Positions 18,989 to 28,171 are shown, counted from the stretch's first letter. The stretch: DNA of 64,000 bases from Methylococcales bacterium (GCA_026398895.1 JAPLRZ010000046.1:1-64000), one strand, 5' to 3'. Numbers and translations are program-made. Notes: generated from the sequence alone by a model not told the origin.

Positions 18989-21900
18989 TTATGACCATAA
19001 ACGACGACAAAAAGACTGAAAGCGGTTCATATACAAATAAACCACTGGGGTAGTGTATAGGGTGAGTAATTGACTCACCATTAAACCACCGACAATGGCT
19101 ATACCTAAAGGTTGGCGTAATTCTGCACCGTAACCTGTGCCGAAAGCCAACGGTAAAGCGGCTAATAAAGCGGCAAAGGTAGTCATCATGATAGGACGAA
19201 AGCGCATCATACAGGCGGTGCGTATCGCTTCATGCCCTGTCATGCCACTGTTACGTTCTGCATTTACCGCAAAATCAATCATCATAATGGCATTTTTTTT
19301 CACGATACCGATGAGTAAAATCACGCCGATTAAGGCAATCAAACTGAATTCAGTTTTAAATGCCATTAACGCTAAAATTGCACCCACACCTGCGGAAGGT
19401 AGCGTAGATAATATGGTTAATGGATGAACAAAACTTTCGTACAAAATTCCCAGCACAATATAAATAGTCAGTAAGGCGGCAACGATTAACCACGGTTGAC
19501 TATTTTGCGATTGTTGAAAGGCTTTGGCTGAGCCTTGAAAACCACCATGTATAGACGAAGGCACGGCTAAATCACGCATGGTTTCTTCGATAACTTTGGT
19601 GGCTAGAGACAAAGACGCGCCCGCTTTAAGATTAAAAGAGATTGTCGAAGTAGGAAACTGTCCTTGATGATTAACCGATAACGGCGTGTTAGTCATCGCA
19701 TAACTGGCAAAGGTTGATAACGGTACTTGCGCTCCATTTGGAAAAGTCGCACTAGGCGGTACACTGATATAAATATTTTTTAGCGTTTCGGCATTTTGCG
19801 CGTATTCGGGTGCGGACTCCATGACGACATGATATTGATTGAGTGCGGTATAAATGATAGATACCTGTCGTTGTCCAAACGCATCATTCAGTGTGGAATT
19901 AATCAAAGTTTGACTCACGCCTAAGCGTGTTGCGGCATCACGATCTATTTTCAGGGTAATTTGCTGCCCTTTATCTTGTTGATTGGTGTTGACATCTTCT
20001 AGTTCTGAACGTTGCTGCAAAGCCCGCATAATTTTAGGAGTCCATGTTCTTAGCTCTTCCAGATCATTAGCTTCAAGCGCGTATTCAAATAACGACGCAG
20101 AACCACGACCGCCAACGCGCAGTTCTTGTGCGGGTTGAAGATAGAGTTTAGCTCCTGCAATTGCCGATGATTTAACGCGCAAGCGATCCAACAGTTGCTC
20201 AACATTGAGTTGTCGTTGTGCTAATGGCTTAAGAATGGCAAACATCTGTCCATTGTTACTGAGTCGTTGTCCACCACCACCACCGCTACCTGTAAAACCA
20301 ACCACATTTTCAACCTCAGAATCTTCGCTGAGCAGTTTCACAAAACTGGCTAATTTTTCTTGCAGGGCATGAGACGACACACCTTGATCAGCTTGAATAT
20401 TACCGCCTAAGCGTCCTGTATCTTGAGTAGGAAAAAAACCTTTCGGCACAATGATAAAAAGATAAATATTAAAACCGATGGTTGCTGCCAGTAATAACAT
20501 CATCAATCGGCTATGGTTTAATGCCCAGTCTAAAGATCGTTGGTATGCCGTCGCTAAGCGATTAAAAAAGCGTTCACTAAAATGGTAAATACTGCCATGT
20601 TGAATGTCAGCTTTTTTTAACCACAGTGCGCACAGCATGGGCGTAGTCGTTAGTGACAGCACCAGCGACACCACCACAGCGACTGACAAGGTAACGGCAA
20701 ATTCTTGAAACAACCGCCCCACCATGCCCCCCATAAAAAGAATGGGAATAAACACTGCAATCAGCGATAAACTCATGGTCAAGACCGTGAAAGCCACTTC
20801 TTTAACACCTTTTAATGCCGCCACGCGAGGCGGCAGTCCTTGTTCTATGTAACGCGTTGTATTCTCTAATACCACAATAGCATCATCGACCACAAAACCT
20901 GTGGCAACAGTCAACGCCATCAACGACAGATTATCCAAGCTGTAATCTAATAGATACATAGCGGCAAACGTACCAATCAGCGACATCGGCACGGTGATAA
21001 TTGGAATCATCGATGCCCGAAAATTTCGTAAAAATAAAAATACCACCAAAATAACCAGCACAACAGCAATCAATAAACTGATTCCAACTTCATGCAATGA
21101 GGCACGGATAGTGGTAGAGCGATCCATTGCCAGCGATAAATTCACCGCGTTGGGAATCGATGCTTGTAATTGCGGCAACAAAGCTTTGACCGCATCCACA
21201 GTGGCAATAATATTCGCCCCTGATTGTTTGTTCAGCACTAATACTACTGCTTTTTTACCATTCAGATAACCCGCACTGCGTAAGTCTTCCGATGAATCCA
21301 GCACACTACCCACATCCGATAAATGCACAGGCGCGTTATTACGATAGGCAACGATGAGCGGTAAATAATCACTGGCTTGTTTGGCTTGATCGTTCACCGC
21401 AATTTGCCAATGCTGTTCATCGTTTTCTAACGTACCTTTGGGACGATTGACATTGGTGTCAGTCAATGCGGTGCGAATATCGGCAAAACTAACGCCGTAT
21501 TGTGCCAAGGCAAATGGATTCAATTCTACGCGCACCGCAGGCAACGAACTACCACCAATATTAACCTGACCGATACCATTAATCTGAGCTATTTTTTGTG
21601 CCAAGATAGTGGAGGCAATATCGTATAACTGACCGCGTGATAGCGTGTCCGAAGTCAATGCCAAAATCATAATCGGCGCGTCACTGGGATTGATTTTGCG
21701 ATAATTAGGACGATTGGGTAACGAAGTCGGCAATAAACTACTCGCCGCATTAATCGCGGCTTGCACATCCCGCGCCGCGCCATCAATGTCACGACTTAAA
21801 TCAAATTGCAGGGTAATACTGGCAGAACCAAATGAACTGGTAGAAGTCATTTCCGTCACGCCAGAAATTCGTCCCAACGCACGTTCCAACGGTGTGGCAA

Positions 21901-22087
21901 CCGTAGCCGCCATCACCTCAGGATTTGCACCTGGCATGGACGCACTAACGGAAATAGTTGGAAAATCAACCTGCGGCAATGGCGCGACAGGTAATTGAAA
22001 AAAAGCCAGTATTCCCGCTAAAGCAATCGCCAGCGTTAATAAAGTTGTCGCCACTGGGCGATTAATAAAAATAGCTGAAAAGTTCAT
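18989..22087 (-). CDS. mdtC: RND efflux permease, MdtC/MuxC-like
   Basis: This inner-membrane proton-driven pump has 1032 residues and twelve predicted helices with two large periplasmic loops. The start (IFINRPVATTLL, PVAPLPQVDFPTI) and signatures RDIDGAARDVQAAINAA and NPSDAPIMILALTS match MdtC/MuxC subunits. Conserved membrane acids are seen in GFVVDDAIVVLEN. MdtC normally works with MdtB and a membrane-fusion protein MdtA encoded upstream, but here only repeats and a tiny gene lie upstream. The start ATG overlaps a TAA (TAATG), as if an upstream partner once ended there. It may be an orphan pump or may pair with subunits encoded elsewhere. Confidence 0.88.
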   Translation of the reverse strand: MNFSAIFINRPVATTLLTLAIALAGILAFFQLPVAPLPQVDFPTISVSASMPGANPEVMAATVATPLERALGRISGVTEMTSTSSFGSASITLQFDLSRDIDGAARDVQAAINAASSLLPTSLPNRPNYRKINPSDAPIMILALTSDTLSRGQLYDIASTILAQKIAQINGIGQVNIGGSSLPAVRVELNPFALAQYGVSFADIRTALTDTNVNRPKGTLENDEQHWQIAVNDQAKQASDYLPLIVAYRNNAPVHLSDVGSVLDSSEDLRSAGYLNGKKAVVLVLNKQSGANIIATVDAVKALLPQLQASIPNAVNLSLAMDRSTTIRASLHEVGISLLIAVVLVILVVFLFLRNFRASMIPIITVPMSLIGTFAAMYLLDYSLDNLSLMALTVATGFVVDDAIVVLENTTRYIEQGLPPRVAALKGVKEVAFTVLTMSLSLIAVFIPILFMGGMVGRLFQEFAVTLSVAVVVSLVLSLTTTPMLCALWLKKADIQHGSIYHFSERFFNRLATAYQRSLDWALNHSRLMMLLLAATIGFNIYLFIIVPKGFFPTQDTGRLGGNIQADQGVSSHALQEKLASFVKLLSEDSEVENVVGFTGSGGGGGQRLSNNGQMFAILKPLAQRQLNVEQLLDRLRVKSSAIAGAKLYLQPAQELRVGGRGSASLFEYALEANDLEELRTWTPKIMRALQQRSELEDVNTNQQDKGQQITLKIDRDAATRLGVSQTLINSTLNDAFGQRQVSIIYTALNQYHVVMESAPEYAQNAETLKNIYISVPPSATFPNGAQVPLSTFASYAMTNTPLSVNHQGQFPTSTISFNLKAGASLSLATKVIEETMRDLAVPSSIHGGFQGSAKAFQQSQNSQPWLIVAALLTIYIVLGILYESFVHPLTILSTLPSAGVGAILALMAFKTEFSLIALIGVILLIGIVKKNAIMMIDFAVNAERNSGMTGHEAIRTACMMRFRPIMMTTFAALLAALPLAFGTGYGAELRQPLGIAIVGGLMVSQLLTLYTTPVVYLYMNRFQSFCRRLWS

Positions 22088-22130
22088 TATGCGTTCACTC
22101 GGTTAAGCATCAAGACCTGCGAAGCCTGTT

Positions 22131-22328
22131 CTCGTTCCCACGCGCTGCGTGGGAATGCAGTGTCAACGCACCGCGTTGCGTAGCAGAGTATGACACGGAG
22201 CGCATAAATTCCTTATGAAGTGAGTGAGTTAGGTAGACGTTATTTTGTTCTGGCATCGTGTGTGGGAAAAAGTGATGGTCGGCGTAGCACGCCGTTACTG
22301 CATTCCCACGCGGCGCGTGGGAACGAGT
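22131..22328. repeat. GTTCCCACGCG inverted-repeat element
   Basis: CTCGTTCCCACGCG at the left end and CGCGTGGGAACGAG at the right end are inverses, and further palindromes lie inside. A shorter relative is at 32148-32172. The open frames within are incidental. With other repeats it fills the space upstream of the RND pump gene. Confidence 0.75.
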
Positions 22329-22349
22329 GAAACCTATACGGCTTTTCAA

Positions 22350-22550
22350 TTAATGATACTTAGATAAAAGTTCCATGAATTTTGTGAATTTTGGATATTC
22401 TTTTTCAAATTCATCATTCATTGTGCTGTGATTTTTAATTGCCTTCTCTCTTAAATCCTTAATTTTGTAGTCTTTGTATTCTACAAAGCAAATTTGCAAG
22501 GGGGCGGCAATGATTAAAATCGTTATCATGTATTTTGTGCTTGGTTTCAT
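22350..22550 (-). CDS. Small membrane or exported protein
   Basis: This is a 66-residue protein with an N-terminal hydrophobic segment (about residues 8-25, MITILIIAAPLQICF) and a charged, helical remainder rich in K and E. AAGGTGA stands just before the ATG, which supports translation. It lies alone between two repeat blocks. No family is recognised. Confidence 0.5.
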   Translation of the reverse strand: MKPSTKYMITILIIAAPLQICFVEYKDYKIKDLREKAIKNHSTMNDEFEKEYPKFTKFMELLSKYH

Positions 22551-22559
22551 GTCACCTTT

Positions 22560-22784
22560 TTCTTTATCCTAAATGTTTTGATGATACCGCGTACGTTGGG
22601 GTGAGCTTGCGAACCCAACAAAAACAAGCGAGTAGCCCAGATGGAGCGTAGCGGAATCTGGGGTGTGTTGCCATGACAAACCGTTCTTGTATATCATCCC
22701 GCATTCCGCAAGCTCCATGGAGGTTACTTAATACTTGAATGCTATAGCATGGACTGACGAAGGAAGTCCATCGTGCTAAGCTAG
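22560..22784. repeat. Repeat-rich non-coding stretch
   Basis: It contains TTGGGGTGAGC...GAACCCAAC and TAGCCCAGAT...GAATCTGGG pairs and a TAGCATGGACT / AGTCCATCGTGCTA dyad (22744-22779). I see no gene here; the open frame on the minus strand is incidental. Confidence 0.5.
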
Positions 22785-22894
22785 AGCTAACGCACAATAA
22801 AATGATACCGTTCGTGGTGAGCTTGTCGAACCACATTCACACTTCGACAAGCTCAGTGCGAACGGTTTTGTAATCATTTTATCCACGGTTAGCT
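22785..22894. repeat. CCGTTCG/AGCTAAC miniature element, copy 3
   Basis: It is in the opposite orientation to the other copies and runs from AGCTAACGCACAATAAAATGAT through CCGTTCG to GTTAGCT. It abuts the stop codon of the MOSC gene. Confidence 0.8.
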
Positions 22895-22897
22895 ATA

Positions 22898-23746
22898 TCA
22901 ATCTTCAATAACGATAGTATCGCCGCGTTTAACCCAGCCCGCTTGAATGACTTTGGCGTAGACTCCTACGCTGGGTAGTTCTTTGCCAGCGAAAGGGACA
23001 AGAGGACGGTTTTGAGCAACGGCTTTGAGTATGCCACTATCCGCTGGTAAGTCGCCTTGGGCAAGCGTTGGCATTACGCAACGTGGGCAAGGGTCTGATA
23101 TTTGTAAACGCAGGCTATCGCCTATTTTGATGGTTTTTCCTACCCAGTCATTTTCGACAAAACCCGTTAGACCGCTAGTATCGAGAGTGATATTGGGTCT
23201 AAAACGTCGCACTTCAAAACGTCCTTCAGGGTAGATTTTTTGCAGGGCTTCTAGGGAACTGGTGGTGATTAAATGCAATGCCGCATAATCAAAAAACGAA
23301 CCTTGAGGTGCGTCACCCGCCACGGCTTCATTGGATATTTCATTGCTTTCACCCTCGTATTCTGGCCAATATTGTTCAAGTGCTGCCGCTTCGGGTGCTT
23401 GAGTTGCCAATTTTACAGGGCTTCCTAAAAAGTCTGATAGTTGTTGATTGAGATCAGCTTGATCGCTGTGTAATACTTTGCCGTCAGGCAGAGTAATCCA
23501 AACGGGTTGCGTGGTATTAAATTCAAGCGGTGTCGTATAAGCTGCACGAAATGAAAAAAAGTTGGGCCATTTTTTTGGATTTTTGGCACTGACTACTTTG
23601 TTGGTTTGTGTATCGATAAGCGCGTAGGAACGATCCCCTAATAAACCGCCCAATGTAATGTTTGCGCCATTGAGTTCTTCGCCCATCATGGATTTTACAG
23701 GATAACGCCAGAGTGTTGAAACGGTGATTGTGGTGGTATTTGACAT
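22898..23746 (-). CDS. MOSC-domain protein (YcbX-like)
   Basis: An N-terminal MOSC beta-barrel domain (LWRYPVKSMMGEEL, about residues 11-24) precedes the MOSC sulfur-carrier domain. The conserved cysteine is in DPCPRCVMPTL. MOSC proteins bind the molybdenum cofactor or move sulfur; YcbX relatives reduce N-hydroxylated compounds. RRFRPNI is also conserved. At 282 residues it is the normal length. GAGGAG precedes the ATG. The dyad at 23816-23837, about 70 bases upstream, could be its operator. Confidence 0.85.
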   Translation of the reverse strand: MSNTTTITVSTLWRYPVKSMMGEELNGANITLGGLLGDRSYALIDTQTNKVVSAKNPKKWPNFFSFRAAYTTPLEFNTTQPVWITLPDGKVLHSDQADLNQQLSDFLGSPVKLATQAPEAAALEQYWPEYEGESNEISNEAVAGDAPQGSFFDYAALHLITTSSLEALQKIYPEGRFEVRRFRPNITLDTSGLTGFVENDWVGKTIKIGDSLRLQISDPCPRCVMPTLAQGDLPADSGILKAVAQNRPLVPFAGKELPSVGVYAKVIQAGWVKRGDTIVIED

Positions 23747-23815
23747 GATTACTCCTCATAGTTTTTATTATAAATTTAAAGGGGCTAAGCTCCTCAATTC
23801 GATTATCAAACTAAA

Positions 23816-23837
23816 GATAAGTTATTGTCAACTTATC
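23816..23837. promoter_or_regulatory. Dyad upstream of the MOSC gene
   Basis: The perfect 8-base arms GATAAGTT and AACTTATC are separated by six bases. The dyad sits in the divergent space between the MOSC gene and the DUF4124 gene. It has the size of a dimeric regulator site, but no regulator gene is nearby and the function is only a guess. Confidence 0.3.
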
Positions 23838-24011
23838 GAGTCTAGCAAGCCTCTGCATAAACCATTAGCCTTATGCTAAACTGCTATCAAAATGTTACTC
23901 GAACTTTACAAAAAACCATCTGTCTCAGAAGTTGCCACCCCACGCTTATCAGTGGTGAAGTACTAAAAGCAGTTGAGTTATACCTTAGACACTTTTATAA
24001 ACGAGGACACT

Positions 24012-24596
24012 ATGCACATCATTATATTGCTATTATTGCTTGTCATGAGCCATTCAGCTCATGCCGAAGTTTATAAATGTCGCGCACCCTCAAAACCAAC
24101 GGTGTATCAGTCCACACCTTGTTCGCCTGATAGTGCCGATAAAAATATCGTTGATATACCTAAATTAGATACTCACCAAATCCAAGAAGCCGAAGACCGA
24201 TTAAAAGCCACCGAAGCAGAACGGCAAGCATTGGATAAAGCGGAACAAACACGACAAGAAGCGGCCGCCGCGAAATGGCAAGCCGAAGCTCCAGAACGTG
24301 CAGCGGCGGCAGCAATGCAAGAAGCGGCTGCCGCAAGGCAATATGCCGCAGCAGCACGACAAGAAGCGGCAACTTTTAACAATCCTTATCCCATATTTAT
24401 TCCTTATCCTAATTATAATAGCTACAATCGCAACCCAGCTTATAGTCATAGAGGGGCACCTTATATTCCACCGCCTAATTCAACTTTTTCGCATTATGAT
24501 ATGCTGCCTAATCCTGCCACTAATCCCAGTTTTTCACCGTATTCTACCCCCTATCCACCGACTTATATGCCCTCCCCCGTATTTCCTAACCGATAA
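24012..24596 (+). CDS. DUF4124-type exported protein with Ala-rich segment
   Basis: The signal peptide (LLLLLVMSHSAHAE) is followed by a DUF4124-like motif with two cysteines (EVYKCRAPSKPTVYQSTPC). A helical region made of A, Q, E and R repeats spans roughly residues 60-125, and the C-terminus is rich in P, Y, N and S. The start at 24012 follows GAGGA and gives the signal peptide directly; the upstream ATG at 23973 would spoil it. The function of the family is unknown. The low-complexity run produces several long overlapping frames on both strands. Confidence 0.75.
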   Translation: MHIIILLLLLVMSHSAHAEVYKCRAPSKPTVYQSTPCSPDSADKNIVDIPKLDTHQIQEAEDRLKATEAERQALDKAEQTRQEAAAAKWQAEAPERAAAAAMQEAAAARQYAAAARQEAATFNNPYPIFIPYPNYNSYNRNPAYSHRGAPYIPPPNSTFSHYDMLPNPATNPSFSPYSTPYPPTYMPSPVFPNR

Positions 24597-24623
24597 AAAT
24601 AGTTAACGTTTAAGTGTATCTTT

Positions 24624-25322
24624 ATGAATCCCAAACAATTTAATATAGCCGAACAGGAAATATATTTATTAAAATTAGTCAGCCAGAAAATAGGTCGATA
24701 CAGTTTTTTATTGATGTCGATGTTTTTAATGATTGGACTAAAACCATTCTTGGAGGGCTTGGTTCGCGTTGAGTTATTAGCAGATATACTTTTTAGCTGT
24801 GTATTAATGTCTGGTATTTATGCGTTGAGTAAACATCCCCTTGCCTTGCGAATTTCATTATTTCTGGTTTTAGCGATTGCGGGCTTGAAAATCAGCCATC
24901 ATTTTAGTCAATCTACCAATTTTCATACCGTAGAACTTGCACTCAGCGCACTTTTTTTTGCCCAAATGCTTATTATGATTCTCAAACATCTACTAATCGA
25001 ACAAGACATAACAGCCGATATGATTATGGGGGGTGCGTGTGCATTTATATTGCTTGGATTGGTCTGGGCATACGCTTACTATTTGCTGGAAATATGTCAT
25101 CCCAACTCCTTTAAAGCAGCGGAACAATTAGGCGATGATATTGGAGACTTCATCTATTACAGCTTTGTCACCCTAACCTCGCTGGGCTATGGTGATATAC
25201 TCGCTACATCCAAACAAGCGCGTAGTCTAACTATTCTCGAAGCGATTGTTGGGCAACTGTATTTGGCTATTATGATTAGCCGCTTGGTAAGTTTGCATCT
25301 TTCAGAATCACGCCATAAATAG
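24624..25322 (+). CDS. Potassium channel family protein
   Basis: This is an integral membrane protein of 232 residues with several hydrophobic helices and, near the C-terminus, the pore loop TLTSLGYGDI. TxGYGD is the K+ selectivity filter. One helix follows (AIVGQLYLAIMISRLV). There is no cytoplasmic RCK or cyclic-nucleotide domain. It sits 33 bases before a DUF4239 membrane protein on the same strand; the two may share a transcript. Confidence 0.85.
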   Translation: MNPKQFNIAEQEIYLLKLVSQKIGRYSFLLMSMFLMIGLKPFLEGLVRVELLADILFSCVLMSGIYALSKHPLALRISLFLVLAIAGLKISHHFSQSTNFHTVELALSALFFAQMLIMILKHLLIEQDITADMIMGGACAFILLGLVWAYAYYLLEICHPNSFKAAEQLGDDIGDFIYYSFVTLTSLGYGDILATSKQARSLTILEAIVGQLYLAIMISRLVSLHLSESRHK

Positions 25323-25354
25323 CCACTCTTTCTTCATAACGATAGGTCATTAAC

Positions 25355-26134
25355 ATGAATCTCACCCTAATTGCCTTATTAACAGCTGCTGGTTTATTTT
25401 TTGGTATATTGGGCTGTCTTGAAATTGGACGACGTGTTGGTGTCGCCAGAATCGCACACAATCCAGAGGGCTTAGCAAAAGGCGGCAGCGCGGCAGAAGG
25501 TGCAGTATTCGCCTTATTGGGTCTACTCATTGCCTTCACCTTTTCAGGTGCAGCATCAAGATTTGAAGATCGCCGCCACTTGATTACCGAAGAAGCCAAC
25601 GACATCGGCACGGCTTATTTACGCGTTGATTTACTGCCAAGCGATGCACAACCTGAAATACGCGAACTATTTCGCCGCTATGTAGACTTGCGTTCTACCA
25701 GTTTTTTAACGGTAAAAAATAACAAGGACATAAAAGCAAAATTTGCCGAGACTCAGATGCTACAAGGGGAAATTTGGACAAAATCACTCGTCGCCAGCCG
25801 AAGACCCGATGCTCCCGCGTCTGCAACTATGCTCTTACTACCCGCATTAAATGCTATGATCGACATCACCACCACTCGAATGACGGCAACGCAGAACCAC
25901 CCGCCATTGATTATATTTTTCTTACTGACAGGGTTGATCTTCTTAAGCGCGTTGCTAGTTGGCTATGACAGTGCTGATAATAAAGAACGCAACTGGCTAC
26001 ACCCCCTAGTTTTCGCAGGCATCATGTCGCTTACCGTCTATGTCATTATAGATATTGAATTCCCTCGCCTAGGGCTAATTCGTATTGATGCCGCCGATCA
26101 AGTTCTTGTCGAACTTCGCAGCAGTATGGATTAA
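25355..26134 (+). CDS. DUF4239 (bestrophin-like) membrane protein
   Basis: This protein of 259 residues has two N-terminal helices (residues 3-20 and about 50-66), a middle helical cytoplasmic region beginning RFEDRRHLITEEANDIGTAY, and two C-terminal helices. The EEANxIGTAYLR pattern is typical of DUF4239 proteins, sometimes called bestrophin-like. Transport has been proposed for the family but is not established. It follows the potassium channel gene. Confidence 0.75.
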   Translation: MNLTLIALLTAAGLFFGILGCLEIGRRVGVARIAHNPEGLAKGGSAAEGAVFALLGLLIAFTFSGAASRFEDRRHLITEEANDIGTAYLRVDLLPSDAQPEIRELFRRYVDLRSTSFLTVKNNKDIKAKFAETQMLQGEIWTKSLVASRRPDAPASATMLLLPALNAMIDITTTRMTATQNHPPLIIFFLLTGLIFLSALLVGYDSADNKERNWLHPLVFAGIMSLTVYVIIDIEFPRLGLIRIDAADQVLVELRSSMD

Positions 26135-26199
26135 ATCAGCTCTTAACAAAAAGTCGGCGTGTCTATTTATCCATACCCTAAAAACCGAATGCGTCAACA

Positions 26200-26492
26200 A
26201 TGAACGCTGCCAAAATAACAACTGACTGGTTTGTCTATTTGCTGGAATGTCTGAATGGTATAGTTACACGGGTATTACTACCGATGTTGATGCACGCTTT
26301 AACAAGCATCTTGCGGGTAAAGGGGCGAAGTTCACCAAAATGAATCCACCTTCTCACATCATGGCTAGCAAACACTGTGAAAATCGTTCAGCAGCAAGCA
26401 AACTAGAATATCAAGTTAAGCAACTGACTCCAGCCAAAAAACGAGCATTGGGTTTAAGTTGGCATGACACAATCAAGGACAAAATAGAATGA
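26200..26492 (+). pseudogene. GIY-YIG nuclease (YhbQ-like), frameshifted
   Basis: Frame one from the ATG at 26200 gives DWFVYLLECLNG, the first half of a GIY-YIG domain. The second half, YSYTGITTDVDARFNKH through LTPAKKRALGL, continues in another frame from about 26258. Adding one base near 26258 (after AATGG) restores NG-x2-YTG at the correct spacing. So one base is missing, by mutation or sequence error. As written, the protein from the ATG at 26247 lacks the first catalytic strand. The restored protein would have about 97 residues, normal for the YhbQ group. Its stop overlaps the next gene (ATGA). Confidence 0.75.
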
Positions 26493-26821
26493 AGTTAAAA
26501 GAAAAACAGGTTGAAGTGGGCTATTTATATTTAACCAGTGCCAATCAATACCGTGCTGTGCTGGCGATGAACGGTGAATTTATAATTTACGCGCCCAGTT
26601 TGGAAGGCACTGCACCTTTAACTCTGAATGCGCCCACAATGCCATTTGAAAATCAGCCATTCAAAAAGTGCCGAAGCGTTATCTTTGCGAAAAAGGATTA
26701 TCAAGTGTTTGACTCCAATGGCTCTGAAGCGATTAAACATAAATTGGATGAATGTCAGTTAGCCGAAATCATAGCACAGTGTAATGCTAAATCAGCTATT
26801 GCTACTCTGTTAGCAGAATAA
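26489..26821 (+). CDS. Hypothetical protein coupled to the GIY-YIG gene
   Basis: This is a soluble protein of 110 residues, probably beta-rich in its first two-thirds (VEVGYLYLTSANQYRAVL) with a helical end. It shows no known motif, signal peptide or membrane segment. The ATG overlaps the stop of the GIY-YIG gene by four bases, so translation is coupled. Function is unknown. Confidence 0.65.
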   Translation: MKLKEKQVEVGYLYLTSANQYRAVLAMNGEFIIYAPSLEGTAPLTLNAPTMPFENQPFKKCRSVIFAKKDYQVFDSNGSEAIKHKLDECQLAEIIAQCNAKSAIATLLAE

Positions 26822-26881
26822 AGTAGTTACACCAGCCCGATAGAATGTGTTGAAGCATCGTTCACAAGTGATTCACCTGCT

Positions 26882-28135
26882 ATGATTAGTGTAATCTTAT
26901 CGCGTTTGTCATCCAAGTCATTGCCAATGTCAAAAAATGTGTCTTCGCTTATTGTTACTTGCTGGTTAGTGTTAGCAGCTTTATTGTCACCCGTGCTACA
27001 GGCTAAGTCTACTTCCAGTGATAAGGCTACTCAAGCTGTTGATGGTGAGCTAACAACTGTTAAGGCAGGGCGGTTTATTTGGAATCCCGATGCCGCACCT
27101 TCTGGAGCGGTGGTGGCATTGGTTAATATTCCTAAGCAACAACTTTATTTGTACCGTCATGGAGTTTTAATCGGTGTATCCAGTGTCAGTACAGGCAAGC
27201 GGGGCTATGGTACACCTGCGGGTATTTTTACGGTGCTGGAAAAAGACCGTTTTCACCGTTCAAGAACCTATGACAATGCGCCCATGCCGTATGCGAATCG
27301 GTTAACATGGGACGGCGTGGCGTTGCACGCAGGTCATGTAACAGGTACACCTGTGTCTCATGGTTGTATTCGCTTGCCCGCGCAATTTGCCCGTTTGTTG
27401 TTTGGTGTGTCAACCAAGGGCATGACGGTGATTGTGTTGGGCTATGAAAGTCAGGCGTTCCGCTTATCGCATCCTGTGATGGTGTTGCCGACGGATAGTA
27501 AAGACAATGTGGTGCTGAGTATGCTGGATTTAAGCCCCACGGAGGCGTTTCGTTGGCAATCTGAAAATGGGCAAGAAGGGGCTATTTCGTTGGTGATGAA
27601 TAAAGCCAGTCAGTTGTTTTTGGTGTATCGCAATGGTATTGAAATCGGACGCTCTAAAATTTCACTACCCGCCATCGAAACCAATTGGGGAACACACGCA
27701 TTCATTATGCAGGCAGACCAAAACACAGACACCAACCCTTTTTTTAATCATCACTGGACGGTAATGAACCAGCATGAAGATAACACGTTATTTAATGCTA
27801 CGTTTTTTGAACAGATGAATATACCTGCCGATTTTTCTAATGCCCTCAATGGCATTTTAACGGCGGGGGCTACGCTGTTAATCACGGATAACCTCAAACA
27901 GCACCCGCAAATACTGAAAGAAGCCTCAGCACCGCCTGTACGTTGTGTGAGCGGCAATTGTGTTGATGGCTTAGGAATACAGGTGTATGCCGATGGCAGT
28001 AAATATGTCGGTGAATTTAAAAACGGTGTGTCCGAGGGTGAAGGCGAATTCATTTCATTTAACGGTGAAAAATACGTTGGTACGTTTAAGAACGATAAAT
28101 TTCAATGGGATATGGACAATAATCTCCATCCATAA
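26882..28135 (+). CDS. L,D-transpeptidase (YkuD) with C-terminal MORN repeats
   Basis: The protein is exported by a signal peptide (WLVLAALLSPVLQAKS). A YkuD L,D-transpeptidase domain spans about residues 75-195 and has the HAGHVTGTPVSHGCIRLP signature with catalytic cysteine near residue 162. Such enzymes cross-link peptidoglycan or attach lipoproteins to it. A second beta-rich region (about 225-350) is unassigned. Two MORN repeats (YVGEFKNG, YVGTFKND) lie at the C-terminus, an unusual partner for this enzyme. The real start may be the ATG at 26927 (MSKNVSSL), which leaves the signal peptide nearer the N-terminus. It stands upstream of clpB but has a separate promoter context. Confidence 0.82.
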   Translation: MISVILSRLSSKSLPMSKNVSSLIVTCWLVLAALLSPVLQAKSTSSDKATQAVDGELTTVKAGRFIWNPDAAPSGAVVALVNIPKQQLYLYRHGVLIGVSSVSTGKRGYGTPAGIFTVLEKDRFHRSRTYDNAPMPYANRLTWDGVALHAGHVTGTPVSHGCIRLPAQFARLLFGVSTKGMTVIVLGYESQAFRLSHPVMVLPTDSKDNVVLSMLDLSPTEAFRWQSENGQEGAISLVMNKASQLFLVYRNGIEIGRSKISLPAIETNWGTHAFIMQADQNTDTNPFFNHHWTVMNQHEDNTLFNATFFEQMNIPADFSNALNGILTAGATLLITDNLKQHPQILKEASAPPVRCVSGNCVDGLGIQVYADGSKYVGEFKNGVSEGEGEFISFNGEKYVGTFKNDKFQWDMDNNLHP

Positions 28136-28143
28136 ATCCTGTG

Positions 28144-28171
28144 CTTGAAAGTGTCTCTTTGCGCCCCATAA
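28144..28171 (+). promoter_or_regulatory. Sigma-32 heat-shock promoter of clpB
   Basis: A -35 CTTGAAA (28144-28150) and -10 CCCCATAA (28164-28171) are separated by 13 bases. Sequence and spacing match the sigma-32 consensus. It lies about 38 bases before the clpB start. Confidence 0.88.

Noticed and set aside
22088-22130. End of an mdtB gene before the RND pump
   Set aside because: Only about eight residues could be read before the TAA; too little to claim homology.
22110-22349. Minus-strand 79-residue frame
   Set aside because: It lies entirely in the GTTCCCACGCG inverted-repeat element.
22564-22836. Minus-strand 90-residue frame
   Set aside because: It is made of several repeat fragments and has no ribosome site or protein-like pattern.
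24160-24606. Long frames overlapping the DUF4124 gene on both strands
   Set aside because: They are by-products of the Ala/Gln-rich low-complexity codons; only the signal-peptide frame makes sense.
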